Origin: Crocodylus rhombifer
Lineage: Eukaryota > Chordata > Crocodylia > Crocodylidae
DNA length: 64,000 nt
Direction of reading: 5' to 3'
Assembly (NCBI GenBank): GCA_038503035.1
Contig: JAVSML010000042.1
Coordinates: forward strand, 620,001 to 684,000
Below the pieces are notes generated by a model. It did not search any database. It had not been told where the DNA came from and saw only the letters and a list, made by a program, of their open reading frames with translations. Made by a program: the position numbers and the translations under genes. Shown here in pieces: positions 22,691-34,790 of this stretch (its first letter is position 1; the number at the start of each line of letters is the position of its first letter).

Positions 22691-25600
22691 ATATAATCCC
22701 TGTTCTAAGTGTACAGAAAAGTTGCAGCAATGTAAGCACCATGAGCCACAGATGCACTAGATGCTGCCATAGTGAAAGAACACAGATATACTACATATAG
22801 TGATGACGGAGACCTTGGGGAAGTGTTCAATTTGAGTCAATGATTCAGTTGGTCATTGGCTTGGTATTTTAGTTTGCTTGAAAAATTCTGAGATTTTTCT
22901 CTTTCTGATAGTTTTCACATGTGGGGCTACAAAACTGGCAGGAACATGTTGACTGATTAAATGAAGCTCGTGCACATCTAAACTAAATTTGCATCTGGCC
23001 TCCCAAGTGATGAGCTCACATAATTGGTTGCTTTGGGCATTACTGCTTATGGCTTTCTCTGAATCTCTTTAATCTCTGTTGTTTTCTGTGTTATGCATTC
23101 ATATATATTGTGGAATTTTTTTAGGTTTCAATGCTCCACCCACTTACACCCTTGCTGAACAAAGCCTTTCTTATGAGCTTAACTTCGATTTTGTAATATT
23201 TTGAGAAAAAGGGTGTAATTGGCCACACAAAAAGTAATTACATTTTCAAATTGTTCATTAAACTTAGGTGGTAGCTTCAGACCACAATTTGGTTTTTACT
23301 TGCTTGCCATCCAGAGGCTTGAGTACACAAGCACAAGTCCTAGGATTAAACACTCTTTTGCCCCACAGATTCTCTGCCCTCATCCTTTTAAGAGACTATT
23401 TTCATTTATATAATGGAGTTGTTAAACAAGTTATTGTTCTACATAGTATTTAGCTTAGGCTCTTTCAGCTTCTTTCCCAGACCTTTGGACCATTTCATGC
23501 CCCAAAGCTTGCCCAAATCTCTCTTATCTCTCCCAAAGGTTGGTTCTAAAAGATATGAGTAAAATATATCAAACAAACGTTGCTTCTTGTATGTATCTCT
23601 GGATCATCATGCTACAACACCATTTTAACCCTAATACATCATGAGAACCATCACCTTTAAAACCTCTAATATTTGATTTAATTATAAACATTTTGAACCC
23701 AACATTTTTCCCAGTGTTATCCTGAATTAACTGGAGATTAGAATATGTAGGCATTAAATGAAGAATTATTTTTTATTCTCCCCACTTCAAAATTTAACCA
23801 TGTGTCCAAATGAAAATAAGTTCGATCCTTGGAGGCAAAACCATAATAAAATATAACCGTATTTTTCTTATCTACAGTTTACCCAAAACTAAGTTTTCAG
23901 AGAGAGAGATTTTTTTTGGTGTAATTCTTCCCTTTGGTGTTTCATTTTTTGTGTAGCTTTAGCTTTAGCCACAAGCATGATTATTACATTTCTTGAAAAA
24001 CTGAATTCCATCTTTGATAACTCTGTTACTTGCCTGTTATAGCAAATATTTCTGAGACAAACAAGACTGCATCATAGCAAATTGCAAGGGAACCAAAAGA
24101 GTGAATGTGTTTTTGCTTGCTTTATGTGGAATATTACATTTGAAGTGAGCATTTGATAACACAATAGTCTCAAGGCACATCCCCCAAAAGAATCCTCGAG
24201 TGCACGACCAAAAACTGGCTCTTGCTTATTTTCTTTGTTGACTAAAGAAATGCTTGAATATTCTTGACCTCATAATTTCATTTTAACCCCACCACTCTAG
24301 AGAACTGAATAGCTGTCTTTGCTTGAAGAATCTATGTTATAATTTGAAAGAGTACAGAAGTGACAGACAGGTTGCAAATTTGACAATATTGAAGGATGCG
24401 GACGTGCTGCAATCAAACATATCCTTCAGAATGTTCTTGCAAAATACCAAGATTAGGGAACAAGGTCAAGTTCTTGTCATTATTTATAGTCAACTTGTTC
24501 AGTTTACTTATGAAAAAAGTAGCCACGAAACCTATATTCACAATCACTCATCATTACAACGGAACGCTATGTTGGAAAGATAAGATGTGAAATGCTATGT
24601 ACTGTATGTGGAAAGATTTCAGAATATAAACGGTGTGTATATAAATAAATAAGAGCCAGTTAATGGACACTGCCTAACTGCAGTATATACCCAACTTCTA
24701 AAAACAGCTAAGCCTGTGGTATCGTTAACAAACACCAATTCCAGGGAAGGGAATGGAAAATTTAAATATCCAGGAGATTCCACATGGATTCAGATAAGCA
24801 GTTTCTCTCACCATCAGGAAATGTATTTACTTGCCTAGCCCTGGGTGAAAACAGAGAAAAGAGCCCTGAACAGAAAATGTAGGTTGAAATCAATTGTTTG
24901 TGTACTTCAATCCATGTGTTAAGAATTAATAACTTTGCTGACATTTCCCAAAAGCACACACGGACCTCACCGGGCACACGATCAGTGCAACTGTAAATGT
25001 AGCTCACTTTGTTAATTAGCTGCAGAGAGATTAGCTGGGTTCCCAACTTCAACTTTATTAGCATTAATCAGAACAGAATTTAAGCTTCCAGTGAGATGCA
25101 TTGTAAGCAGTTTCTGCATTTTGGGCTGGTGACCAAAATTCTTGCACCCCCTCATAATCAGCACCAAGGGCTGGTGCCACAGTCACCCATGCCTAGTTAA
25201 GCTATTACTTCTAATTCAGCATTAAACATTTTAGTCCTTAATCCTCCCTTGACTTTTTCACCTTCCACCTAAAAGGAGCCTCAGAGGACAGTCATTTTTT
25301 TCTACAAAAGCAGAACATGTGAATACAAATCAGCTGCATTTACTTATTGCAGAGAACTGACCAATCCTACTCCTTCCTTATAGGTGTGAAGCCCACTAAG
25401 TTTCAGTGAGGATGCCCAAAATGTTACGGCCTCTTCTGCAGCAGCAGGTCCACACGCTAAACTTCTGCTGAAGCCCCCGGGAGTTACACAACCTGGAACA
25501 GCTACAGAAGCAAACTCAGCATAAGGAGTCTGTAACAAGCAACATGTTTCAAGGGAAGGGCTGAAGGCACTGCGCAGGTATTGTTGAGAGAAAGAGAAAT

Positions 25601-26276
25601 TTCAGATGGAAAAAGTTAATAAATCTAGTTTAAAGTCAGGTACCGCATGAGCTGAAACAATATCTGACTTGTAAGGAGCTTCTTGTCATTCTTTCTCCTG
25701 GAACTTGTAATAACCTGACATTTCTTAAAATGAAAAATGCAAAGAAAATGAATTTAGTACAAAAAAGTACATTTAAAGTAATGCCGAGTCTGTGAAACAA
25801 GCCAGCTGCAGCTAGGAAATTCAATTTAACACACACACCTCCAGCCCTAAATCAAGTGTTGATGTGTTTTGTTGCCAACCACAATGCAAGTAAAGCTGGA
25901 GGCATTTGTTCTTCTCTCACTAATTGCACACACGCAGCTCCCCCTCCACCCCTTGTGCTCCTTCAGAAAAACTTCTAAAGGCACATCATTTCCACAAAGC
26001 ATTCCACCTAGAAAGGTCAGACCACCTGTCACTTTGTTTGTTCATTGTATCATATTCAGCCAAGGCTTGTATGTCTGCAAGCATTTTAGAGCAGTAGTTT
26101 GTTCTTTGTTTAGCACCTTTTCCATAGTGTAATTCCACGTATGCTTATGGAGCTCCATTCTTTATAGCACATCTGTATGCAGCAGACACAGTAGTGCCTT
26201 GCTGCTTCCTGTGTCTATCACAAGTAGAATGTCATTGCCGCATAAGAAGCCAAATCCAGACCTTCTGTAATAAGGC
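22691..26276. other. AT-rich non-coding sequence
   Basis: About 3.6 kb in which I see no gene and no clear repeat. Open frames are at most 100 codons without a domain. A small GC-richer patch at 25,120-25,195 could be an old DNA-transposon scrap. Confidence 0.45.
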
Positions 26277-26386
26277 TAATTGGGATCCTATGACCCCAGC
26301 TGACTTCCTGCCCTTTGGGCAGGGGGCTGGCCTCGGTTATCTTCCGAGGTCCCTTCCAGGCCTAATGTCTACGAAATCTATGCAGG
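26277..26386 (+). repeat. CR1 3' tail, copy 1 subfamily
   Basis: The stretch from gggatcctatgaccccagct through ccctttgggcagggggctgg to aatgtctacgaaatctatg is the last 110 bp of the subfamily seen at 9,303-9,409, with few changes. Only the very 3' end was inserted, a common 5' truncation for CR1. Confidence 0.85.
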
Positions 26387-27543
26387 TGTTCTTACCAAGA
26401 AGAGTCTGGGACAAAAGCAATAGGGAGATCATTTGCATGCACAGTTGGACATGAAACTATTATAAACCGCAAAGGAGTGAAGCTCATACCATCTTGGCAT
26501 TCCTTAACCATGCAAAAAAGGTCATTCAAGCTCCCCTTCCTGTAGTTTGCCAGGGGCATGTACATTCTACACAGCAAACCAATGCAAGTTATGGTACTTG
26601 GACATGTACGCCCAACACATAACATGCACCGTCATTTATGCCTCTGCTGAATTAGGTTGGGTCACCGCTATTTTATTTCTATCACTCTCTTAAAAAGAAA
26701 CATATTGTGGGAAGTGCAAAGGATATGTATTATTCCTTAGAGGACTAAGAAGAAACTCCTTTCCATACACAGAGTATGGAATGTATAATATTTGATAAAA
26801 ACAGGTCAACATAACTAGTTAGATCCCATCTGCTTCATGCAGACATCTGAGCCAGATGTCCCCTTTATGAAAAGGGAATAAGAGGCAAAATCATGCTGCT
26901 CCTGCCCCCTCCCTTCAATATAGTAGAAAACAGCTGATGCAGCTGCAGACTTTCCTCCTTTTCTTCCCATAAATGAAGTTCCTTAATGAAAACTTCATGC
27001 ACATATGGCTCTGTTAAATCAAGCCTGAAGGGGACATGCTTTATTATGGCAAGCTTTCCTCCATGCACACAGAGAGGTAGTTAGAAATGTTAATCTGAAG
27101 TCATGGTCTCCTCCAAATACACCTAGATACCTAGGAACAACCCAGGAGGTAATAAATGCTGCTCTACCAATAACTCTGAACCTTTGGTTAGCCTCAAAGG
27201 GGAGTGAGGGGGCAGAAATGTAAGCCAATCACAACACAGCTTGCAAAAAACCTTCTGAACTAAGGAGTTGAGGGGAGGAAACATAAAGCCTGTAGCAAAA
27301 CCCCCATTTTTTAATTTTTTTCTTATTTTAAAATGAATTCCTTCCCCTTCCCCAACAATTTCTGACTTTTTCTCTCCTTCTCTATTCCTTATAGATAAGT
27401 GAGCTAAGACATAGGATAAGCTTCAGCATTTATTTTGGTAGCAAGTTGTATGCGTTTCATTTTTTCTCCTTCTTTATATTGTATAATTATTATGTTTATA
27501 TTGATTTTTACTGTTCTATATTACCATTTTACTGATACTATAT
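26387..27543. other. Unassigned sequence with a short repeat
   Basis: The short dispersed repeat copy 2 (26,431-26,467, partner of 12,403-12,439) lies at the left. Otherwise I see no gene or known repeat. Confidence 0.45.
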
Positions 27544-27553
27544 NNNNNNNNNN
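27544..27553. other. Assembly gap (10 N)
   Basis: Ten N bases. The true length of the gap is unknown, and the left end of the adjoining LTR-like segment may lie inside it. Confidence 1.
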
Positions 27554-27560
27554 CTTCCTA

Positions 27561-28225
27561 TGTAACTTGGTCCCTGAACGAATGGGGATGAATGAGGGTG
27601 CTTGAGAGACAATGGCAGTAGGTCTAAAAATAGCTCCCTCTGAATGACTGAACCACCAACACCAATACCTGGACTAATGACCCAGCCATTGGAACCACCC
27701 TCAGCATTCAAGAAACAAAAGACAAGGCAACCCACCATTATGCCAAGGCTGCACATGCTCAGTAAAAACACCTGGAACCCTCTGGAATAGGACTGACATT
27801 TCCTGGACAGCCCCCCCCCCCCCAAGGAGATCAGAGGTAGCCCCATAAAAAGGGGTAGTGAAGATTGACTCCTTGAGACACCCTCTCCATCTGGACCAGC
27901 ACCATGCCACACCACCTATCCACCCAGAGGTCCTGCCAGCGACCCCCCTCTGGAGAACACCTGTTGGACAAAGACCCCTTTCCAGCCTGGATAGGTAGCT
28001 ATCACCCCCACCCCATCTTCAACCAAGGACATGGACTCTGTTTCTCTTCCCTACCTGGACTCCAACCCTTTCACTGAGCCTCCTTCTCCTGCTGCCATTG
28101 TAAGTCCTTGTGTGTGCATGTGTGTCTAAACCAATAACTTCATGGAGCTGTGTAGTGTGCTGTCTGTTTAATAAGCCTGTTATTTTGCAACCCCAAGTTG
28201 GGTTTTTGTCTGTTTCCTCCTTGCA
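27561..28225 (+). repeat. Probable solo LTR of an endogenous retrovirus-like element
   Basis: A segment from tgtaacttggtccc to cctccttgca begins TG and ends CA. It holds a TATA-like cataaaaagg near 27,842 and, near the end, a polyadenylation-type signal within tttaataagcctgtta followed by a GT-rich and T-rich stretch. This order (U3, TATA, R with poly(A) signal, U5) is that of a retroviral LTR. No gag, pol or env remnant and no primer-binding site was seen beside it, and no clear target duplication was found (the left flank abuts an N gap). The CA at about 28,414 (same ccttgca word) is an alternative right end. Confidence 0.4.
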
Positions 28226-28413
28226 CCACTTCTCTGCTCCCCAATCTTTCAGCTGTCTGCCTCAGTTTCCAGCCCCAAGCTCCCAGCTATCTGCCTCAGT
28301 TTCCAGCCCCAAACTCCCAGCTATCTGCCAGCCCCGGTCTCTCAGCTGGCTGCCTCAGTTTCCAGTCCCAGGCTCCCAAGTTTCTGCCTCTTTCTCTTTC
28401 CTGGCTGTCTCCT
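28226..28413 (+). repeat. Short tandem array (ctgcctcagtttccagcccc units)
   Basis: Units of about 34-37 bp built on agctgtctgcctcagtttcc repeat about four times with small changes; the third unit is shortened. The array lies between the LTR-like segment and a CR1 fragment, and could be part of the LTR's U5 or leader. Confidence 0.7.
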
Positions 28414-29246
28414 TGCAGCAAGATCTGGATAGATTACAGGGGTGGGCTAACATAAACAGGATGTGTTTCAATACTGACAAGTGCAGGGTGCTGCACTTGA
28501 GCAGTAGAAACCAGCAGCACACTTATAGAATGGGAAACTTCCTTCCTGAGAGCACGGAGGCAGAAAGGGATCTTGGAGTCAATACTGACTCCAGGATGAA
28601 CATGGGCCGACAATGCGAGGTCATGGTTGGCAGGGCTAACCAGACCTTGTTGTGCATCCACAGGTGCATCTCTAGCAGGGCCAAGGAGGTGATCCTCCCC
28701 CTCTATGCGACACTAGTCAGGCCACAGCTGGAGTACTGTGTCCAGTTCTGTGTGCCGCACTTCAGGAGGGATGTGGACAATATGGAGAGGGTCCAGAGGA
28801 GGGCCACCCGCATGTTCCGGGGACAGCAGGGCAGACCCTACAATGAAAGACTGCGGGACCTAAACCTGTTCAGCCTTCACAAGAGAAGGCTGAGGGGGGA
28901 CCTGGTAACTGTCTATAAACTCACTTGGGGGGACCAGAAGGGTTTGGGGGAGACACTGTTTCCCCTAGCGCCCCCTGGCATAACAAGGAATAATGGACAC
29001 AAGTTATTGGAGTAGGTTTAGATTAGACATCCGCAAGAATTACTTCACAGTCAGGGCGGCTAGGAGCTGGAACCAAGGGAAGTGGTGCTGGTTCCTACCC
29101 TGGGGATCTTTAAGAAGAGGCTTGATGCCTACCTGGCTGGACTCATTTGAGTCCAGTTTTTCTCCCACCCAGGTGGGGGGTCGGACTTGAAGATCTACAA
29201 GGTCCCTTCCGACCCTACTTGTATGAGTCTATGATTCCTTCTTGCC
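28414..29246 (+). pseudogene. CR1 3' fragment (copy 5), C-terminal RT region
   Basis: From LDRLQGWANINRMCFN onward the frame reads as the C-terminal part of a CR1 ORF2: HLSSRNQQHTYRMG, then LVRPQLEYCVQFC and RRATRMFRGQ. It ends at a stop at 29,013-29,015. Beyond that, sequence with RLDIRKNYFTVRAAR continues in another frame, and the 3' UTR (ggtcccttccgaccctactt, then tctatgattcc) closes near 29,246. It is the same broad subfamily as copy 2. The endonuclease, RT palm and catalytic blocks are absent. The open frame runs upstream to 28,110 through the LTR and tandem array, which is a chance fusion rather than a gene. Confidence 0.8.
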
Positions 29247-31546
29247 ACCGGGCTTTTTCCCTTGCACCAGTGACCTCAAGTAACCACTTGACCTTAAGTA
29301 AACCCAAGCCTCAGTTCCTCAGCCCAGCCCCCTTTAAAATGTCGTACACACATGCCCCTCATTTCATCTACACATGGCCATAGGTGCTGTCTTGGCCAAC
29401 ATGGCACCAAGGGACCTACAGAGCTAAAAGTATGATTTGTTACACATCTCTGTAACCAGAGATTGTAATAATTCATTTCTCCTATGAATGGGCAGAGGAC
29501 CACCTGAAACTCATGTTCATCTGGCCCTTACACTTGTATGAGATGTGGAAGAATACCTCACCTGATGGCCAGACAAGCACAATAATCAGCTCTCAAACAC
29601 TAATTAAAGGTTCATGCAATTAACATTTTTTAGCTCATAAGAATCCAGAAGTCATAGGACTCTGCCAAGATTTCACCCAAGGAAGAAAAACAATATTATT
29701 AAGCTACAGGATCAAGATTGTGCTTTCATTTAGACTGGTATAAATTTTGAGTAATTTCCCTGGACTTAAACTAGCTTTCAGTTACACCAATATAGGGACA
29801 GATGATTTCTAAACTAGAGACCAGATTTTAATTGCCCTTCTGTAATTTTCTAATGTCAGTGTACTCTTAGGTGGTGTATACTGGAGTGGCTTCCCTGAAG
29901 TCAATGCTGCTTCACACAACAGGACAATTTGGTCCATTAATTTCCATTGCATTACTTCTCATGTGTTTGGTGCAAACCAAAGTGGAATCAAGCCCTGTGT
30001 CTTATTTAAATCAAAGTTCAAGCTGATATCATTTTGCCATTGGAAGGGAATAGGCTTTCCAAAGGAAGTGCTAAAAGAAAAGTACTACTATGACATGCAG
30101 CTTTAGCGAGACAGAAAGTGAACCTTAACTAACACTCAACTTAGCTAACTAAATACCCCTCCCTCTGCTTGCTTTAATCTACCATATCATTTAAGCTGCT
30201 CCTCTAAATAAACAAAAACAGGTTCAGACAGCATATATCCTCTTACAATTGCTTTTGGGTGTTCAAATCCTATTAAAAGTGGTTTGAACTTTAAAAAAAA
30301 AATAGTTGCCTCTAGTGTTTTTTACTTTAAAACATTTTTACATGTATATGAAGGAAAATAAGAGTGAGTTCAAAGCTGAGCTGAATGCACTATCATGTAC
30401 ACAGGACTTCGTATTTTAACTAGCATGACAGGCAATGAGAGGCAATTTTATCAGTTAATGTTCCCAATGGAATGAGAAGGTAGAAATCACAAACCAAAAC
30501 AAAGTAAACAAGAGTTAGAAATTTCCCTCCCCTCCATTTTCGATGAATTTTCACACACAAGTCAACTCAATAACTGCTTTGAAATTTCAAGTTAGGATCA
30601 GCCCAGGCCTCAATTCATGAAAGTATTTTGCAAGACAAGTTTGTAAGGCTTTTCACCTAAAAACTGGGAAAAGCAACTCAGGGTATATTACAGTAGTATT
30701 TAAATGCAAACTCTGGTTTATACAAATTTAAACTCAGACATCTTTAGGCTCTTTTTCTAGTTTCTTTTAGTTTTCATTCTATAGAAGCATGCCATATGGT
30801 CTGCTAACACCAGATAAGACTATCAGTCTATTTTCCAAGTAGTCATGCTCCCTCTGGTAATGGGCAGCCAGAGAAAGGTAAGGTGTTGGCTACTGTGGCC
30901 AACCAGTTCTTTCTAGTTATATATGCAGGGGATAAATTCTTTCCTGGCTCCACACGCAATTACCTTATGCCCTGAAGCAAGAGATCAGATTATAGTTATC
31001 ATTAACTTAGGTTTCAGAGCTACAAACATTATTAGAGGTCATAAAGTTATCCAGCATTTTTTAAAATGCAACTGCAGTATTATCTCATGACCTCCTGCAA
31101 TCTTGAATGCCACGTGCTGATAATATGCTGTCTTTATTATTGTCTATTATTAGAGATGGGCTCCAAGCCAGTATCAGGGATGTTTGGTTCCAAGGGTTTA
31201 GGTTGACCCATCTCTACCTTTTATTAGTTCCTTAGTTTCTGAAACTCTTTCCCAATTTAGTCCTTGCAGGCATCAGTCCAGCAAAGCACTAAAGAACATA
31301 CTTAACAAAAAGCACATGGGTAGTACCATTAATCCCAACTGATTATACCTATAGCTTCAGGATTTCAAGAGGTCATTGAGATAAAAACTGTGGCCTAACT
31401 TTGTAAAAGGGATGGACAGTTTTATAGTTGCTAGTAATGTTTGTACCTTTGCACGCTAAGGGAAGGGAGTAAAGGTAGAAGTTCAAAAGCAGCTCAGTGA
31501 GGTACCAATCCCATAAAAATTGGTACACTGGTTTGGTTTTAAGTTT
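29247..31546. other. Unassigned AT-rich sequence
   Basis: No gene is supported. A decayed version of the palindromic element at 55,056-55,160 may lie at 29,733-29,905 (words ggtataaattttgagtaa, agttacaccaat and gaccagattttaat). A stretch near 30,785-30,960 has the feel of an old SINE (accagataagactatcagtc), but I cannot assign it. Confidence 0.4.
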
Positions 31547-32127
31547 GGGGCTAGAGATAGAAGTTACACAAAAAACAGTTTAAGTGATCAGAAACTGGTT
31601 TAAATCTGTTACAGAACGTAAGTTCAGTGCATATAAACCAGCTTCAAAATGGCCAAAACTGGTTTAAGATAAAACTAGTTGAATGTAGTGTCAAACTTAA
31701 CTGATTTGGGTCAAACTGGTTTATGGAGCCCCACCCCCCACCCTTTGCCTCAGAGTGCTAGCTGGGGGCCAGTATCTAGCAACACTCCTGCTCCTGGAGC
31801 AGCGAGTTGGGGGAAAAGTCTGGCAAGGGCTGCTCCCCCTCCCACTCCAGGCATACCCTGGCTGGGGAATGTGCAGGCCGGGGGGGGGTGTTAAACCCCT
31901 CCCTAATCATATCATCATGCCAGGACCTGACCATGCCCCATCTCAGCTCAGCATTATGGAAGGGAACACTAGCACCCCATGGCTTCTAGCCTGAGCTACT
32001 GCAGGCATGTGCCTGCATTTCCTAATTCAAAAGTGAATGTCTACTCACTTGCAAATTGATTCAATCTCTGCAGGCTAGACTAGCCTGATTCAGTTCAGGC
32101 TCAGGCTTTTTTAAAATCTGTCCCTAC
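31547..32127 (+). mobile_element. Family H repeat, most complete copy
   Basis: About 580 bp, with the end ggggctagagatag at the left and, at the right, ctgtccctacag, its diverged inverse. It joins the gtttaaaccagt-type segment (matching 4,690-5,005, 18,095-18,247 and 33,616-33,880) to the GC-rich segment matching 3,536-3,898. This proves the two belong to one element. Paired ends and no coding capacity suggest a non-autonomous DNA transposon. In other copies the end extends outward as ggtgccctggctagggacag. No target duplication could be fixed. Confidence 0.65.
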
Positions 32128-32483
32128 AGAGAGGGACCCTAATACCACCTACTGAATCATCAACATGCTTACTGCAAAACCTGTGCATTGTTAGAAATCT
32201 TACAGAAGAGGACCCACCTTGCACCATGGCTACAAATAGCTATGCACCTAAATGAATACAGTTCCCAGATAAAAGACTGTCTGAAACAAGAGTATAAACT
32301 ATCAGTTTCCCAAAGATAAAAACATTTTGAGGTTCTACTAACTATTTGAAAGCAAACATTGTAAACCCAGAAGTTCAGATGTAAGATTAAAGAAAACCCA
32401 AACATGTTGAAATATGGAAATACGCAGGTAAGACACAAAAAGAGACTGCAATGATGTCATGAATTAGCATTACTCTTATCATA

Positions 32484-33330
32484 GAATAATAGGGTTGAAA
32501 GGGACCTCAGGGATCATCTAGTCAAACCCCTTACTCAAAGCAGGATCATCTCTGACTTAAACCATCCCAGTCAAGTGTCTCATTAACCTGCTCTTAAAAA
32601 CATCCAAGAATGAAAATTTCACAACCTCTCTGGCCTGTTCCAATGCTTAACCTAAATTTTCTTTGCTACAATTTAAGACCTTGTTCTGTCTCCCATAGCC
32701 AGAGGAGAGTCCATCACATCCTCCTTTATAACCAGCCTTCAGTTATGTGAACTGTTATCAATTTCCCCCATCGGTCTTCTTTTATTCAGAAGAAAATAAC
32801 CTTAGTTCTTTCAGCTTTTCTTCAGAGGTCATGTTTCCCAGACATCTAACAATTTTTGCCCTTCACTAGACTTTTTCCAATCTGCCCACATTTTTCTTGA
32901 AGTGAAGGGCCTAAACTGGACACAGTCTTTCCAATGGGGCCTCACCAGAGTTCCATATGAAGTGAAAGAATCACTTCCTTTGATTTGCAAGTAGCACTCC
33001 TATTAGTACAGTCCAATGTGCTGTTGCTTTTTGCAACAAGGGCACACAGTTGGCTCATATTCAGTATATGGTCCACTATAACCCCCAGGTCCTCTTCTGC
33101 ACTACTGTAGCCTAGCCAGCCATTCCCCATGCTGTTTGTGCATATGATTTTCCCATCCCAAGTGCAGGACTTTGTACCCGTCCTTGTTAACTTTAATCTG
33201 ATTGATTTCAGGCCATTTCTCCAGTTAATTAAGGTCATTTTGAATCCTAGCCCTACCCCTCCAGTATGTCTGCAACTCCTTCTAACCTATCTTCATCTTC
33301 AAATTTGTTAAATGTTTACTCAGATACATC
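32484..33330 (-). pseudogene. Old CR1 fragment, minus strand
   Basis: The 3' end lies at the left (catagaataatagggttgaa, then gggacctcagggatcatcta). Reading the minus strand, a 98-codon frame (33,238-32,942) gives SAEEDLGVIVDH and KSKEVILSLHMELW, the C-terminal RT region of CR1 ORF2. Upstream minus-strand sequence toward 33,330 is too decayed to follow. The 3' end differs from copies 1-3, so it is another old subfamily. Confidence 0.7.
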
Positions 33331-33615
33331 CTCCAGATTATGATATGCAATAATACTGCCAATAGCTACAGATCATACTGAACTGATTAACCCACCTTCA
33401 ATTTTTTTAAATCTTTACCTGCCATATATCACTATAAGACAGAAAACTATGCTGTCTGGGGCCACCTCTGAGGACAGTTTAATTTCACTTCCTGTGTTTT
33501 CAACTAGATTCACTAGCCACTTTGAAAGAGGGTGCCCTAATGAAAGACACTCATGTTCCTAGTCATACCAAAAAAATATTGAATCTAGCAGCCACTTTGA
33601 AAAAGGCCAATTCTA

Positions 33616-33880
33616 CACAAAGGCCAGGTACAGACATTACACATAAACCAGTATAAGTGACCATAAATTGGTCTAAACCAATAAAAGTACAGAAGTTTGG
33701 CTCACATAGACAAGTTTAAAAATGGCAGACCACTATCTAAGATAGATCTGGATGGATATAGTATCAGATTTAAGTGATTTATATTAGACTAGTCTACTGA
33801 ATCCAGATCCCCTGCAACTCAAATTAAGTTACAGTCCCCTGGCATCCCAGGCTGCTTTGCAGGTCCCCACTAACTCCTGC
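33616..33880 (+). repeat. Family H repeat, partial copy
   Basis: It starts cacaaaggccaggtacagac, a diverged form of the family end, followed by attacacataaaccagt and two more of the same kind of word. Its right part (cagtcccctggcatcccagg, then gctttgcagg) matches the left part of 4,690-5,005 on the opposite strand. Confidence 0.6.
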
Positions 33881-34790
33881 TCACAGGGTGGTGTGCTAGC
33901 CTTGGATGTGCTTGTCTGCTTGGACTGAGTGGGTTCTCACAGAGCCAGATGCAGGCAGAAGGTGAGGCTAGAAGCTGTGCCCACTATCAGTAGTGGCTGG
34001 GAAGTGGGAAGGGCCAGCTCTAGCCCTAGCCCCAGATAAAGCTAGCACAGCTGGGGAAGAAGGGGCTGCATGGTGAGGGCTCCCCCCACCACTGCCTGGC
34101 TTGGCTGGCTAGTGTGGCTCCTCTCCCCCCAAAAAGTGGCTGGCTGTCAGCATCAGCAAGAAGGAAGGAGGAAAGGAGGCCCACACTATGTGGACCCACC
34201 CCCCAGACCCAAGCCAGCACAGCTGAGTGGATCCTACATGGCAGAGGCCTCTGTTCCTTCTTCGCCCTCTTCACCACCCATGGGGTGGGGGGTGGGACTG
34301 GGGTCTGTTCTGGCCAGTCAGGCTGCAGAGTGCAGGGGAGAAGAGACCTCCACTGCACTGCCTCCCACCTGTGCAGGCTCAGATCTGGAGGGACTGGGGA
34401 GGCTCCACCCCCCCACCACTGCCACTCACAGCTGGCCACTCACAGGGGAGTGGAGCTGGAAAAAGGAGCTGTGCTGGCCAGCCAGGCTGGGCAGCAGGTG
34501 GGGGGAAGCTTCTGCTTCATGCCCCCGCGCCCTGCTGTGCTGGCTTGAGTCTGGGGGGCAGGGCCTACTTCCCCCTGCTGTCGCTGCTGATAACCAGCCA
34601 CTAGTTTGGGGTGGGGGAGCCTGGGGAGGGCTACTTGGCTGGGCTCAGCATTCTCTTGCAGCCTGCTGGAAGGCATGCAGCAGTGCTTCCAACCTGGTGG
34701 CTTCAGCCAGTGCAGGCAGCCTGTGTGCCCCTCCTCCCCACCGAAGGGTCTCTTCACTCCCAACCTAACCTAGGGGGGTTCCTGACTTAA
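33881..34790. other. GC-rich, low-complexity block
   Basis: About 900 bp rich in ggctgg, cagcc and ggggtggggg words, with several overlapping frames up to 232 codons on the plus strand. The frames have biased composition (Gly, Pro, Ser, Trp, Ala) and no domain, as expected from GC-rich repeats with few stop codons. It may be the interior of the DNA transposon whose left end is at 33,616, but no right end was found. Confidence 0.45.

Noticed and set aside
34026..34768. Overlapping frames of 107-232 codons in both strands
   Set aside because: GC-rich low-complexity sequence with few stop codons; all frames are biased in Gly, Pro, Ser and Ala and none has a domain or conserved start.
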